Below are positions 47,695-56,892 of a stretch of DNA of 64,000 nucleotides, in pieces. This stretch comes from Pseudomonadota bacterium. GTDB lineage: Bacteria > Pseudomonadota > Gammaproteobacteria > Burkholderiales > Gallionellaceae. The translations under genes and the position numbers were made by a program. Each line of letters opens with the position of its first letter. Position 1 is the first letter of the stretch. The stretch lies in NCBI GenBank assembly GCA_021782365.1, contig JAJXVB010000003.1, positions 124,001 through 188,000 on the forward strand, written 5' to 3'. The notes beneath the pieces are model-generated. The model had not been told where the DNA came from. It made no database searches and saw only the letters and a program-made list of their open reading frames with translations.

Positions 47695-50223
47695 TCACTT
47701 CGAGTTCTGGGTTTCGATCTGAACCAGAGGCTCGTTTTCGACATACACCTCGAGCTGGCGGGCACGTCTGCGGATGACAGGCTGCGGCTTTGTGGCAGGC
47801 GCTTCTGCTGTGAGTTTATCAGGCGCCGTCTCTATCTGCACCAGCCCTTCGATCTCGAGCTGCTTCTGGATGAGAGGTGCGGCCGCGACAGGCTCTGCAA
47901 CTGCAACGGGCTCTGCAACTGCGACAGGCTCTGAAACTGCGACAGGCTCTGCAACTGCGACAGGCTCTGCAACTGCGACAGGCTCTGCAACTGCAACGGG
48001 CTCTGAAACTGCAACGGGCTCTGAAACTGCAACGGGCTCTGAAACTGCAACAGGCTCTGAAACTGCAACAGGCTCTGAAACTGCGACAGGCTCTGCGGCG
48101 GGTTTTGCAATCCCGGAGACGGTGGGCATCGCAATGTATTCGCTAGGCATGAGCTTCACAACCTCCTGAGTCGTCTCCAGGCCTTCCGAACTTGCTTCGC
48201 GTTTTTCACGCTCGCGTCGACCTCCGCGTCGGCCGCGTCGGCGGCTCTTCTCGGTTTTTTCCAATTCGGATTCACCGGGTTGAGCGATCGCCTTTTCGAT
48301 GACGGGCTTTTCTTCTGCAACGCGAGGCTCTACTGGCTTTCTGGGTGGACGAGGAGGCCTTGGCTCTCTCGCTTCAACAGGTTTCTCGGCTTGTTTTTCA
48401 GCAGGCTTTTCTGCTGGGCGCTTCTGTGCTTCCCCGCGCTCGGCTCTTTCGCCTCTTTCGCCTCTTTCGTTCCTGTCGCGGCGTTTCCTGCCTTCGCTGC
48501 GCTCGGGGCGTTGAGCCGGCTTCGGCGGGCTCGCAACGGGCGCTTCTTGAGCCTCTTCGGCCGAGAAAAGAGACTTGAACCAGCCCAGCAATCCGGCTGG
48601 CTTGGCGGGTGGCTCTTCGGCCTTCATCGGTGCTGGCGCTACCGGGGTGATTCCCTTGACGGCGGCAACGGTGCGCACTCCCTTGACAGGCTCCTGCGTG
48701 CTCTTCGCCTCTTCGGGTTTTTCCACCATGGTGTAGCTTGGCTGCTCGTTGCCCAGTTCGTCCTGGCGCAGACGGTTGATGCTGTAGTTCGGTGTCTCCA
48801 GATGCGGATTGGGGATCAGCGTGATCGGCACCCTCAGGCGGGACTCGATGCGGTGCAGGTCCGCGCGCTTCTCATTGAGCAGGAACGTGGCGACATCGAC
48901 GGGCACCTGCGCATGTATGGCGGCGCTGCTGTCTTTCATGGCCTCTTCCTGGATGATGCGCAGGATGTGCAAAGCCGAAGACTCGGTGCCGCGTATGTGT
49001 CCGATGCCGTTGCAACGCGGGCAGGTGATGTAGTTGCTCTCGCCAAGTGAGGGCTGAAGACGCTGACGAGACAGTTCAAGAAGGCCGAAGCGGGAGATCT
49101 TTGCGGTCTGCACGCGGGCGCGGTCGAAGCGCAGAGAATCGCGCAGGCGGTTTTCCACGTCGCGCTGGTTCTTGCTGTTCTCCATGTCGATGAAATCGAT
49201 CACGATCAGCCCGCCCAGATCGCGCAGGCGCATCTGGCGTGCGATTTCTTCGGCGGCCTCGAGGTTGGTGTTGAACGCAGTGGTTTCGATGTCCGAGCCA
49301 CGGGTTGCGCGTGCGGAGTTGATGTCGATCGCGGTCAGCGCCTCGGTGTGGTCGATCACGATCGCGCCGCCAGATGGCAGGCGCACCTCGCGGGAATGCG
49401 CGGATTCGATCTGGTGTTCGATCTGGAAGCGCGAAAAAAGCGGCACATCATCGACATAGCGCTTGATGCGATTCACGTTGTCCGGCATCACTGTGCTCAT
49501 GAATGCGTGCGCCTGGTGGTATACGTCGTCCGTGTCGATCAGGATTTCGCCGATTTCGGGGCTGAAGTAGTCGCGGATTGCGCGCACCACCAAGCTGCTT
49601 TCCAGGTAGATCAGCGAGGGCGCCCTTTCGGTTTTTGCGGCATCCGCGATCGCGTTCCAGAGCTGGATCAGGTAATTCAGGTCCCATTGCAGTTCAGCCT
49701 CGCTGCGCCCTATCCCCGCGGTTCTGGCGATGATGCTCATGCCGGAAGGCACTTCAAGGTGGGAGAGCACTTCGCGCAATTCGGTGCGGTCGTCGCCTTC
49801 GATGCGGCGCGAGACACCGCCTCCATTCGGGTTGTTCGGCATCAGCACGATGTAACGGCCGGCCAGGCTGATGAAGGTGGTAAGCGCAGCTCCCTTGTTG
49901 CCGCGCTCGTCCTTCTCGATCTGAACGAGCAACTCCTGGCCTTCACGCAAAGCTTCCTTGATGGTCGGGCGATTTCCACACCCTGGCTGGTAGAACTGCG
50001 GAGATATTTCCTTGAAGGGGAGAAAGCCATGCCGGCTTCCGCCGTATTCGATAAAACAGGCTTCTAGGCTGGGTTCGATGCGGGTGATGACTGCCTGATA
50101 GATGTTGCTCTTGCGTTGCTCCTTGCCGGCGATTTCAATATCGAGGTCGATCAGCTTCTGACCATCGACAATGGCGACACGGAGTTCTTCCGGCTGTGTC
50201 GCATTGAATAGCATGCGTTTCAT
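47695..50223 (-). CDS. rne: Ribonuclease E
   Basis: The main endoribonuclease of mRNA decay and rRNA/tRNA processing, 842 residues. The catalytic half (about 1-510) has the S1 domain with [14 protein letters not shown], RNase H and DNase I-like parts with [12 protein letters not shown] and FIDME, and the zinc-link [12 protein letters not shown]. The C-terminal half is unstructured, first Arg/Glu-rich (RNA or membrane binding), then a run of 12 EPVAVS-type hexapeptides and a conserved-looking end. The start may be ATG 50223 or 50214 ([12 protein letters not shown]). A 410-base leader with hairpins suggests autoregulation as in E. coli. Confidence 0.95.
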   Translation of the reverse strand: MKRMLFNATQPEELRVAIVDGQKLIDLDIEIAGKEQRKSNIYQAVITRIEPSLEACFIEYGGSRHGFLPFKEISPQFYQPGCGNRPTIKEALREGQELLVQIEKDERGNKGAALTTFISLAGRYIVLMPNNPNGGGVSRRIEGDDRTELREVLSHLEVPSGMSIIARTAGIGRSEAELQWDLNYLIQLWNAIADAAKTERAPSLIYLESSLVVRAIRDYFSPEIGEILIDTDDVYHQAHAFMSTVMPDNVNRIKRYVDDVPLFSRFQIEHQIESAHSREVRLPSGGAIVIDHTEALTAIDINSARATRGSDIETTAFNTNLEAAEEIARQMRLRDLGGLIVIDFIDMENSKNQRDVENRLRDSLRFDRARVQTAKISRFGLLELSRQRLQPSLGESNYITCPRCNGIGHIRGTESSALHILRIIQEEAMKDSSAAIHAQVPVDVATFLLNEKRADLHRIESRLRVPITLIPNPHLETPNYSINRLRQDELGNEQPSYTMVEKPEEAKSTQEPVKGVRTVAAVKGITPVAPAPMKAEEPPAKPAGLLGWFKSLFSAEEAQEAPVASPPKPAQRPERSEGRKRRDRNERGERGERAERGEAQKRPAEKPAEKQAEKPVEAREPRPPRPPRKPVEPRVAEEKPVIEKAIAQPGESELEKTEKSRRRGRRGGRREREKREASSEGLETTQEVVKLMPSEYIAMPTVSGIAKPAAEPVAVSEPVAVSEPVAVSEPVAVSEPVAVSEPVAVAEPVAVAEPVAVAEPVAVSEPVAVAEPVAVAEPVAAAPLIQKQLEIEGLVQIETAPDKLTAEAPATKPQPVIRRRARQLEVYVENEPLVQIETQNSK
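47882..48093. repeat. 18-bp in-frame repeats in rne
   Basis: About 12 copies of an 18-base unit encode EPVAVS or EPVAVA in the unstructured tail of RNase E. Copies differ by single bases (for example AACGGG versus GACAGG). The array is likely to vary in length between strains. Confidence 0.85.
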
Positions 50224-50633
50224 ATATTTTGTCTCCCGCGCTCTGACACGGGAAGACGCAAGCTACACACGGTTATGCGTGGGAGAATATCGGCTGACGG
50301 TGTTTGGTCAAATGGGTTCTCATCATGTAGCTGGTCTAAAAATCATCTCGAGTGGAGGGTATGCGTCGCCTTGGCGCTTTCATGGACATGTTCATCTAAG
50401 CATGTCCAGCTTGCCTTGTTGCAACTTTCTGCCCCCCACGAAAAATCCACAGGTGCTTTGAGCGCGTAAATCAATTACTATCGCTGCTGGTTCCGGTGAG
50501 CGATATTAACCGGGTCGCGGTAGCTGGATGGCGCAAGGCGCCAGTGATCTGACCACTTGTCAGATGAAAATGCCGGGAAATTTAATCCGGTTTTATCCAG
50601 CAAAAAACGCGCGAACAGCGAAGTATACGCATA
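50224..50633. other. 410-base divergent region between rne and rluC with leader hairpins
   Basis: No gene is recognised here. Three clear inverted repeats are present: GGACATG/CATGTCC (50384-50390, 50401-50407), TGGCG/CGCCA around 50528-50542, and ATCTGAC/GTCAGAT (50547-50553, 50559-50565). On the minus strand these would be hairpins in a long rne leader. In E. coli the rne 5' leader is about 360 nt and binds RNase E to control its own decay. The rluC promoter must also lie here but no consensus match is convincing. Confidence 0.55.
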
Positions 50634-51572
50634 ATGAACAGTTTAAGCAAAGTTGTATATCTTGAGATAGACGAGGGTGGAGATGCGCAGCGCATCGACA
50701 ATTTCCTGTTCCGTCATCTCAAGGGCGTGCCTAAAAGCCACATTTACCGGATGTTGCGCGGAGAAGTGCGCGTGAACAAGAAGCGCGTAGATCAGACCTA
50801 CAGGCTGAAGCTGGGCGACCTTCTGCGCATTCCGCCGGTCAGGGTGGCAAGCCAGGAAGAATCCCCCAAGGTCTACATACCTGCAGCCGAGTTGCCGATA
50901 CTGTACGAGGACGATGCGCTGCTTGCGGTGAACAAGCCAGCCGGAATTGCGGTGCATGGCGGAAGCGGGGTGAGTTTCGGCGTGATCGAACAGATGCGCC
51001 GCGCGCGCCCGGAGGCAAAATTCCTTGAGCTGGTGCACAGGCTGGATAGGGAAACCTCGGGCGTGCTTCTGCTCGCGAAGAAGCGCTCCGCGCTGACCGG
51101 GATGCACGAGATCATGCGGGAGGGAAACAGCGACAAGCGTTATCTTGCGCTGGTGCTGGGCCGCTGGACCAATGTGCGCCAGCATGTCAGACTGCCGCTG
51201 CACAAATACGACACCGAGGATGGGGAGAAGCGGGTGATGGTAAAAGAAGGCGGACAGGCCTCCCACACCATCTTCTCGCTGCAGAAGAGCTGGCCAGGCT
51301 TTAGTCTGCTCGAGGCAGAGCTAAAGACGGGGCGCACCCACCAGATCCGCGTGCATCTTTCCCATCTGGGATTTCCGATCGCGGGAGACGACAAGTATGG
51401 CGATTTTGCGCGCAACCGGGAATTGGCAAAACAGGGGCTGAAGCGCATGTTTTTGCATGCGCTAAGCATCGCCTTCATACATCCTCTGACGGGAGAGGCG
51501 CTGGCTATAGCCGCGCCACTGCCTGTGGAACTGCAAGGCTTCATAACAAAATTGGATAGGGGGGATTCGTGA
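50634..51572 (+). CDS. rluC: 23S rRNA pseudouridine(955/2504/2580) synthase
   Basis: RluC converts three uridines of 23S rRNA to pseudouridine. The 312-residue protein has an N-terminal S4 domain (about 18-75, RIDNFLFRHLKGVPKSHIYRML) and the catalytic domain with the aspartate in HRLDRETSGVLLLAK and the later GRTHQIRVHLSHLGFPIAGD. Its divergent position to rne is the same as in many proteobacteria. ndh follows after 12 bases. Confidence 0.96.
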   Translation: MNSLSKVVYLEIDEGGDAQRIDNFLFRHLKGVPKSHIYRMLRGEVRVNKKRVDQTYRLKLGDLLRIPPVRVASQEESPKVYIPAAELPILYEDDALLAVNKPAGIAVHGGSGVSFGVIEQMRRARPEAKFLELVHRLDRETSGVLLLAKKRSALTGMHEIMREGNSDKRYLALVLGRWTNVRQHVRLPLHKYDTEDGEKRVMVKEGGQASHTIFSLQKSWPGFSLLEAELKTGRTHQIRVHLSHLGFPIAGDDKYGDFARNRELAKQGLKRMFLHALSIAFIHPLTGEALAIAAPLPVELQGFITKLDRGDS

Positions 51573-51584
51573 AAAGGATACAAC

Positions 51585-52895
51585 ATGGAAAAGATGCACC
51601 ATATCATCATCGCAGGAGGGGGTGCCGCAGGTCTTGAACTCGCAACCCAATTGGGCAAGAAGCTCGGGAAAAGAGGGTTGGCTGAAATCACGCTGATCGA
51701 TTCTGGCCGAACGCATATCTGGAAGCCGCTCCTGCATGAGGTTGCGGCAGGCACGCTGGATTCATCCGAAGATGAACTGGAATATCTGGCGCAGGCGCGC
51801 TGGAATCATTTCCGGTATCGTCTGGGAAGCGTGGTGGGCCTGGATCGCGAGCGCAAGGAGGTGCTGCTCGCCCCCACGCTTGACGACGAGGGGCAGGAAA
51901 TCATTGCCGAGCGGCGCTTCCACTATGACACGCTGGTTTTCGCGGTCGGAAGCCAGAGCAACGATTTCGGCATTCCAGGGGTCAAGGAGCATTGCCTCTT
52001 TCTGGATAGCACCGAGCAGGCGGAGCATTTTCAGCAGAATCTGCTAAACAGCATGCTGCGCGCGCATACCCAGGCCAAACCGATCAGGCCGGGGCAGCTG
52101 GATGTGGCGATCGTAGGCGCCGGGGCGACAGGCGTCGAGCTTGCAGCGCAGCTGCACCATGTGACGAGGCTGGTCTCGGCCTATGGGCTCGATACGATAG
52201 ATCCCGCAGAGGACATCAAATTGCACATCGTAGAGGCAGGACCCAATATCCTTCCGGCGCTGCCTCCCAAGCTTTCGAATGCTGCCTTGCGCGAACTTCA
52301 CAGGCTGGGTGTTTCGGTGCATGTCAATCAGCGCGTCGTTGAGGTCAACGAGCAGGGCATCGTGTCTGCCTCTGGCGTCGTGATCCCCGCTGCGATCAAG
52401 GTCTGGGCGGCTGGCATCAAGGCGCCGCCCTTTTTAAGAAACATCGCAGGATTGGAGACCAATCGCGTGGACCAACTCGTGGTCAAGCGCAACCTGCAGT
52501 GCACGCGAGACGATGACATCTTCGCGATCGGCGATTGCGCGGCTTGTCCCATGGACGACAAGGGAAACAATGTCCCCCCCCGCGCGCAGGCCGCACATCA
52601 GCAGGCGTCGACACTTTACAAGACGCTGGTGCGCAGGCTCAAGGGCAAGCCGCCTCTTGACTATACCTATAAGGACTTCGGGTCGTTGGTCGCGATGGGA
52701 AAATACAGCACGGTCGGCAATCTCATGGGGGGGGTCGCAGGCTCCATGATGATTTCGGGTTTCATCGCGCGCATGGTTTATCTCACGCTCTACAAGATGC
52801 ATCAGGCTAAGCTCTATGGATGGCCGCGCGCATTGCTCATCTCCTTTTTGCACTTTCTGCGCAAGGGCATAGATCCCCAGGTAAAACTGCACTGA
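51585..52895 (+). CDS. ndh: Type II NADH dehydrogenase (NAD(P)/FAD-dependent oxidoreductase)
   Basis: A 436-residue flavoprotein that would pass electrons from NADH to quinone without proton pumping, at the inner face of the membrane. FAD binding is by HIIIAGGGAAGLELA and the C-terminal FAIGDCAACP. NADH binding is by VAIVGAGATGVELAAQL. The C-terminus has the amphipathic/hydrophobic membrane-binding part (LTLYKMHQAKLYGWPRALL). Sulfide:quinone oxidoreductase is less likely because its catalytic cysteines are not evident. It is probably cotranscribed with rluC. Confidence 0.9.
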   Translation: MEKMHHIIIAGGGAAGLELATQLGKKLGKRGLAEITLIDSGRTHIWKPLLHEVAAGTLDSSEDELEYLAQARWNHFRYRLGSVVGLDRERKEVLLAPTLDDEGQEIIAERRFHYDTLVFAVGSQSNDFGIPGVKEHCLFLDSTEQAEHFQQNLLNSMLRAHTQAKPIRPGQLDVAIVGAGATGVELAAQLHHVTRLVSAYGLDTIDPAEDIKLHIVEAGPNILPALPPKLSNAALRELHRLGVSVHVNQRVVEVNEQGIVSASGVVIPAAIKVWAAGIKAPPFLRNIAGLETNRVDQLVVKRNLQCTRDDDIFAIGDCAACPMDDKGNNVPPRAQAAHQQASTLYKTLVRRLKGKPPLDYTYKDFGSLVAMGKYSTVGNLMGGVAGSMMISGFIARMVYLTLYKMHQAKLYGWPRALLISFLHFLRKGIDPQVKLH

Positions 52896-52948
52896 AGGAC
52901 GGACTCTGAGGTAGAATCGGCCAGCCATTGAGAATAAAAGGGGAAACC

Positions 52949-53506
52949 GTGGGAATCTTCGACAAGTTCAGGTCAATTTTTGCCAAGCCTGCTCCGCAAG
53001 CCATCGTCGAAATGGAGCCCGAACTCATCAATGAGCGCAGGAAAAGAAAGCGGCAGAATGCGAGGAACGAGACGCGTGCGCTGATCGTGGACGATTCGCG
53101 CACCGTGGTGTTCGCGTTGAGGAAGATATTGAGCTCGGCTGGCTTCATCACGTTCGAGGCGCTGGATGCAGAGGCGGCGATCGATCTTGCTCGCGCGGAA
53201 AAGCCGGATCTGATCTTTCTCGACATCATCTTGCCTGGCGCAAACGGTTTCTCGGTGCTGCGCACGCTGCGCCGGGATCCCGAGACGCGTCACATACCCG
53301 TCATCATGATCAGCGGCAACGAGCAGGCGACCGAGCTTTTCTTCGGCAGCCGCATCGGTGCGGATGACTTCATGAAGAAACCGTTTTCACGCTTCGAGGT
53401 GTTTGCGCGCATCGAGCGACTGCTTGATGCCGACATGGTCCCGCGCAGAAAGGCTGCCTCTCCCGAGTCCGACAATCCTTTAAGCCAGCATCAGATGGCG
53501 CAATGA
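52949..53506 (+). CDS. Stand-alone response regulator receiver protein
   Basis: A 185-residue protein with one CheY-like receiver domain (about 42-160) and no output domain. The phospho-acceptor is the aspartate of LIFLDIILPG, the acidic pocket is IVDDS, the switch Thr position is a serine (MISGNEQ) and the lysine is in DDFMKKPFSR. An N-terminal 40-residue basic segment (GIFDKFRSIFAKP, then RRKRKRQN) could attach it to a partner or membrane. GTG 52949 after AGGGGAAACC is the best start. TTG 52928 is an alternative. No kinase gene is adjacent. Confidence 0.85.
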   Translation: MGIFDKFRSIFAKPAPQAIVEMEPELINERRKRKRQNARNETRALIVDDSRTVVFALRKILSSAGFITFEALDAEAAIDLARAEKPDLIFLDIILPGANGFSVLRTLRRDPETRHIPVIMISGNEQATELFFGSRIGADDFMKKPFSRFEVFARIERLLDADMVPRRKAASPESDNPLSQHQMAQ

Positions 53507-53507
53507 T

Positions 53508-54392
53508 TCATCGTGCGGATGCCATTGATCCAAGGAGCGCGCCTATGGTGACAGCACCCAAACCTAGGAGCGTGAGCAGGGATAGCGGTTCGCCCAGAAC
53601 GGGTACGGCAGCCAGCGCGGCCAGGCCTGGCACGACAGCCATCAGGAGCGTCACGGTCTGGGGCCCGAGTTTCTTCACCGCAAACGCGTAGAGCATCATC
53701 GCGACGAATACCACGAGGATACCCTGATAGATCGCCTGCATCGCGATTTCGGCAAGGGGCGCGCGGTTTAGCGTGCTTGGCAGAAAGAGCCACCAGAGGG
53801 GCAGATAAAGGAGGGCGCTGCCAAGCGTCGTGCTGACCGCAGCCGTCAGAGGCGGAACCGGATGGCGGCGCAGCAGCAGCGTGAAGATCGCCCATGAAGA
53901 AGAACCGCAGAGAAACAGCAGATCACCCGTCATCTGCATGCCGGTCAGATGTGTGCCGTGAGAGAGCGTGTCCACCGCGGTCAGCGCGATGCCGAAGAAT
54001 ACGAGCGTCAAGGCCGCCCGCTGGGTTGGCGTGGGTTTGTGCTTCAGCCAAAGCCAGGCGATCACCGCGGTGGTAAAGGGCAATGCGCCCGGCAGCAGCA
54101 CTGCCGCATGGGCGGCAGGCGCCATGGTGAAGGCGAGGTATACCGCGACGGCATAGCCTACGCCCCCGAACAGGGAGAACAGCAGGACCACCTTGAGCGG
54201 CGGCAGCTTCACGCGCGGCAGAAAGAAAAGCGCGATCAAGGCGCCCACCCCGAAGCGCAAGGCGGTCACATCCCATCCTGTCAATACGCCCTTGCCGCCA
54301 TGGCGGCTGACCAGGATGAAACCTGCCCAGATGCAGATGGTGAAGAATACGGAAATCAATCCGATGCGAGACGAGTTTTCCATGTCTGTCAA
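53508..54392 (-). CDS. EamA/DMT-family transporter
   Basis: A 294-residue inner-membrane protein with about ten hydrophobic helices in two EamA repeats. The N-terminus has FFTICIWAGFILVSRHGGKG and TALRFGVGAL, typical of metabolite/drug exporters of the DMT superfamily. The substrate is unknown. It starts six bases after the rlmM stop, so both are one unit on the minus strand. Confidence 0.88.
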   Translation of the reverse strand: MTDMENSSRIGLISVFFTICIWAGFILVSRHGGKGVLTGWDVTALRFGVGALIALFFLPRVKLPPLKVVLLFSLFGGVGYAVAVYLAFTMAPAAHAAVLLPGALPFTTAVIAWLWLKHKPTPTQRAALTLVFFGIALTAVDTLSHGTHLTGMQMTGDLLFLCGSSSWAIFTLLLRRHPVPPLTAAVSTTLGSALLYLPLWWLFLPSTLNRAPLAEIAMQAIYQGILVVFVAMMLYAFAVKKLGPQTVTLLMAVVPGLAALAAVPVLGEPLSLLTLLGLGAVTIGALLGSMASAR

Positions 54393-54398
54393 ATCTAT

Positions 54399-55502
54399 TC
54401 AATGTTTGGTGCGCGTGAGGAATACCGTTATCTCTTCCCTGTCATGGTAGAGCTGCTTTGCGATCATTCTATAGTTGATGCCTTCGGTGTCGAGCATCGA
54501 GCGGATCTTGTTCAGCGCTTCATTGATGGCGGGAATTCGCTGCTTCATCGGCAGCTTCAGGTTGAAGATCGCATGCCTGCACCAGCCCTGCACAAACCAG
54601 TGGCCGACGAGTTCGGATACCCTCGAGGGTTTTTCGATCATGTCGCAGACCAGCCAGTCGAGCGCCTTGCGCGGCGTAAACCTGAAGCCGTCCTGCTTGA
54701 GATGTTCGACCAAGGGATGCCTTGCCATCGATCCCTTCATCGGGCCGTTGTCAACCGCGGTCACGCGGATGCCGCGGCTTACCATCTGCCAGGTCCATCC
54801 GCCGGGCGCCGCACCCAGATCGACTGCGGTCATGCCGCGCTTAAGCAATCGGCTCTGCTCGCCTTTGTCCAGAAAAACGTCTATCGCTTCGGCGAGTTTC
54901 AGGGTGGAGCGGCTCGGCGCATCGGAAGGCATGGACTGGCGGTGTATGCCCATCTCGAAAGGCGAGCTGTTGAATGGATCGCTTATGCCTGTGATCGCGG
55001 TGCACTTGTCCGGGAAGAATACATGCAGGCGCGGCAGGTGTCTGTCGTCGATCAGGCGGTTCTGCTTTCGAAGCTCTGCTTCCATCAGCGGCTTGAAGCG
55101 CCGGGTGAAGGAAGAGAGCGCCTTGCCTTCGTTGGTGTCCGGCACTTCTAGCCACAGCGCGCCGAAGTTTCCTTGCGGAAGTGAATCGATTATCGGCGTC
55201 AAACGGTCGCGTTCGGATTGCAATTCTACGATGCGATGCAGGCGGATTTGCTGGCGCGCAAATATCAGTTCGCGAAAGGCGAGCGTCTGTCCGTTCAGCG
55301 CAATGATCGCATAGCCGCTGTTTGCGATAGTCTTGGGCTGTTCTGCCAGAATCGGGCGTTGTTTCCTTGCATGGACTAACGCTTCTTCAGCGCAGTCCTT
55401 CTCGAAGCCTGCACGGCAATAGAGCAGAATGGATTCTTGAAGGGGGGGCTCGAAGGAGCCTGTCTCGGGCCGGCTATTTCTTGAATGCTTGTTCGTTTGC
55501 AT
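54399..55502 (-). CDS. rlmM: 23S rRNA (cytidine-2498-2'-O)-methyltransferase RlmM
   Basis: RlmM methylates the ribose of C2498 in 23S rRNA. The 367-residue product has an N-terminal THUMP-containing part and a Rossmann methyltransferase part with [15 protein letters not shown] and [28 protein letters not shown] is strongly conserved in the family. ATG 55502 is taken. A GTG at 55517 would add five residues. It is divergent from the ribosomal protein operon. Confidence 0.94.
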   Translation of the reverse strand: MQTNKHSRNSRPETGSFEPPLQESILLYCRAGFEKDCAEEALVHARKQRPILAEQPKTIANSGYAIIALNGQTLAFRELIFARQQIRLHRIVELQSERDRLTPIIDSLPQGNFGALWLEVPDTNEGKALSSFTRRFKPLMEAELRKQNRLIDDRHLPRLHVFFPDKCTAITGISDPFNSSPFEMGIHRQSMPSDAPSRSTLKLAEAIDVFLDKGEQSRLLKRGMTAVDLGAAPGGWTWQMVSRGIRVTAVDNGPMKGSMARHPLVEHLKQDGFRFTPRKALDWLVCDMIEKPSRVSELVGHWFVQGWCRHAIFNLKLPMKQRIPAINEALNKIRSMLDTEGINYRMIAKQLYHDREEITVFLTRTKH

Positions 55503-55534
55503 GCCGCATTGTGGCACAGGGAAGCGAATTTTAC

Positions 55535-55562
55535 TTGACGATTCCGTATATTTCGCTATAAT
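55535..55562 (+). promoter_or_regulatory. Promoter of the rpsF operon
   Basis: TTGACG (55535-55540), 16 bases of spacer and the perfect TATAAT (55557-55562) make a strong sigma-70 promoter about 90 bases before rpsF. A GC-rich start (CCGCGCC) follows the -10, as in stringently controlled promoters. Confidence 0.8.
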
Positions 55563-55570
55563 CCGCGCCC

Positions 55571-55629
55571 CTGCAAAGCCAATGTTGGCCTGCAGCCTTC
55601 TTGCTCCACCGTCCTATATGGCGGGGGGC
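55571..55629 (+). promoter_or_regulatory. Structured rpsF leader, candidate S6:S18 autoregulatory element
   Basis: Two hairpins lie between promoter and rpsF. The first pairs CTGCA/TGCAG and GCCAA/TTGGC (55571-55595). The second pairs GCTCC with GGGGGC-type sequence (55603-55629) and encloses ACCGTCC. Many bacteria bind the S6:S18 dimer to an rpsF leader stem with a CCG bulge. The CCG here at 55609-55611 fits loosely. The assignment is tentative. Confidence 0.4.
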
Positions 55630-55650
55630 TTAAATCCACAAGGAGATGTA

Positions 55651-56031
55651 ATGCGACACTACGAAATCGTGTTTATCGTGCATCCCGATCAGAGCGAGCA
55701 GGTGCCCGCGATGATCGAGAGATATCGCACGCTGGTGACTTCCAAGGGAGGTCAGATCCATCGTCTGGAAGACTGGGGCCGCCGTCAGCTGGCCTATGCG
55801 ATCCAGAAGATACACAAGGCACACTATGTGCTGATGAACATCGAATGCAATCAGGAAACGCTGGACGAGCTGGAGCATGCGTTCCGCTTCAATGACGCGG
55901 TCCTGCGCCATCTGACCGTCAAGACCAAGGCGGCCGTCACTGCTCCATCTGCAATGATGAAGGAAGAGAAATCCCGTTCAGTGCTGAGCGAGGATTATGC
56001 CCAGAGCAGGGATGAAGGCGTAGAAGCTTAA
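55651..56031 (+). CDS. rpsF: Ribosomal protein bS6
   Basis: Small-subunit protein S6, 126 residues, beginning [18 protein letters not shown], with the conserved [12 protein letters not shown] and [10 protein letters not shown] segments. AAGGAGA lies at ideal distance from ATG 55651. An upstream open frame is ignored. The C-terminal tail beyond about residue 100 is acidic and variable as usual. It heads the operon rpsF-rpsR-rplI. Confidence 0.98.
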   Translation: MRHYEIVFIVHPDQSEQVPAMIERYRTLVTSKGGQIHRLEDWGRRQLAYAIQKIHKAHYVLMNIECNQETLDELEHAFRFNDAVLRHLTVKTKAAVTAPSAMMKEEKSRSVLSEDYAQSRDEGVEA

Positions 56032-56061
56032 TTCGCAGATAATCATATCGAAGGGAACATC

Positions 56062-56337
56062 ATGGCTCGTCCATCTAGCAAAAACACCGACGACAAGAAG
56101 AAGCGCTTTTCTCGCAACAACCTGTTCAAGCGTCGCAAGTTCTGCCGCTTCACAGCCGAGAAGATCGCCGAAGTCGATTACAAGGACGTGAATATCCTGA
56201 AGGAATTCATCTCCGAAAACGGCAAGCTGATTCCAGCTCGCATCACCGGCACCAAGACGCGCTTCCAGCGCCAGTTGAGCGTTGCCGTGAAGCGTGCGCG
56301 TTTCCTGGCCTTGCTGCCTTACACCGATTTGCACTAG
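56062..56337 (+). CDS. rpsR: Ribosomal protein bS18
   Basis: Small-subunit protein S18, 91 residues. The core [21 protein letters not shown] and [18 protein letters not shown] are strongly conserved. It follows rpsF with only 30 bases between. In many beta- and gammaproteobacteria priB lies here. AAGGGAAC is the ribosome site. Confidence 0.98.
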   Translation: MARPSSKNTDDKKKRFSRNNLFKRRKFCRFTAEKIAEVDYKDVNILKEFISENGKLIPARITGTKTRFQRQLSVAVKRARFLALLPYTDLH

Positions 56338-56346
56338 GAGCATCAA

Positions 56347-56796
56347 ATGCAAATAATTCTGATGGAAAAAGTGGTCAATCTTGGCCAACTGGGCGATGTG
56401 GTCAAGGTCAAGAATGGCTATGCTCGCAACTTTCTGATCCCGCAAGGCATGGCCAAGCGTGCGACCGAGGCCAACATCGCCGAATTCGAAGCGCGCCGCG
56501 CTGATATCGTCGCTGCAGCCCAGGCAAAGCTGGCTGAAGCGCAGGCCTTGGGCGAAAAGCTCGCGGGGCTCACCGTGCAGATCGCACAGAAGGCCGGCGT
56601 GGATGGCCGTCTGTTCGGCTCTGTCACCAATGTGGACATCGTGAACGCGCTCTCGGCACTTGGCTTCGAAGTCGAGAAGTCTCAGGTGCGCATGAACGAA
56701 GGTCACCTGAAGATCGTGGGCGATCATCCTGTGAGCGTTCAGCTGCATACCGATGTCGCGGTGGACATCACGGTATCGGTGCTCGGCGAACAGTAA
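56347..56796 (+). CDS. rplI: Ribosomal protein bL9
   Basis: Large-subunit protein L9, 149 residues. The N-terminal domain reads [19 protein letters not shown] and [18 protein letters not shown] long helix (about 40-75) joins it to the C-terminal domain with [13 protein letters not shown]. It ends the S6-S18-L9 operon and a terminator follows directly. Confidence 0.98.
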   Translation: MQIILMEKVVNLGQLGDVVKVKNGYARNFLIPQGMAKRATEANIAEFEARRADIVAAAQAKLAEAQALGEKLAGLTVQIAQKAGVDGRLFGSVTNVDIVNALSALGFEVEKSQVRMNEGHLKIVGDHPVSVQLHTDVAVDITVSVLGEQ

Positions 56797-56816
56797 TACT
56801 GTTTTTGAGCGCATCG

Positions 56817-56843
56817 AAAAAGGACTGGAAACAGTCCTTTTTT
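56817..56843 (+). terminator. Intrinsic terminator of the rpsF-rpsR-rplI operon
   Basis: AAAAAGGACTG and CAGTCCTTTTT form an 11-bp stem around a GAAA tetraloop, followed by further T. dnaB starts about 50 bases beyond, so it needs its own promoter or readthrough. Confidence 0.92.
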
Positions 56844-56892
56844 GTTTTGTGCAGGGTAAAATGCTCACCCTGCTTCATTCCGGACCAAAGAC

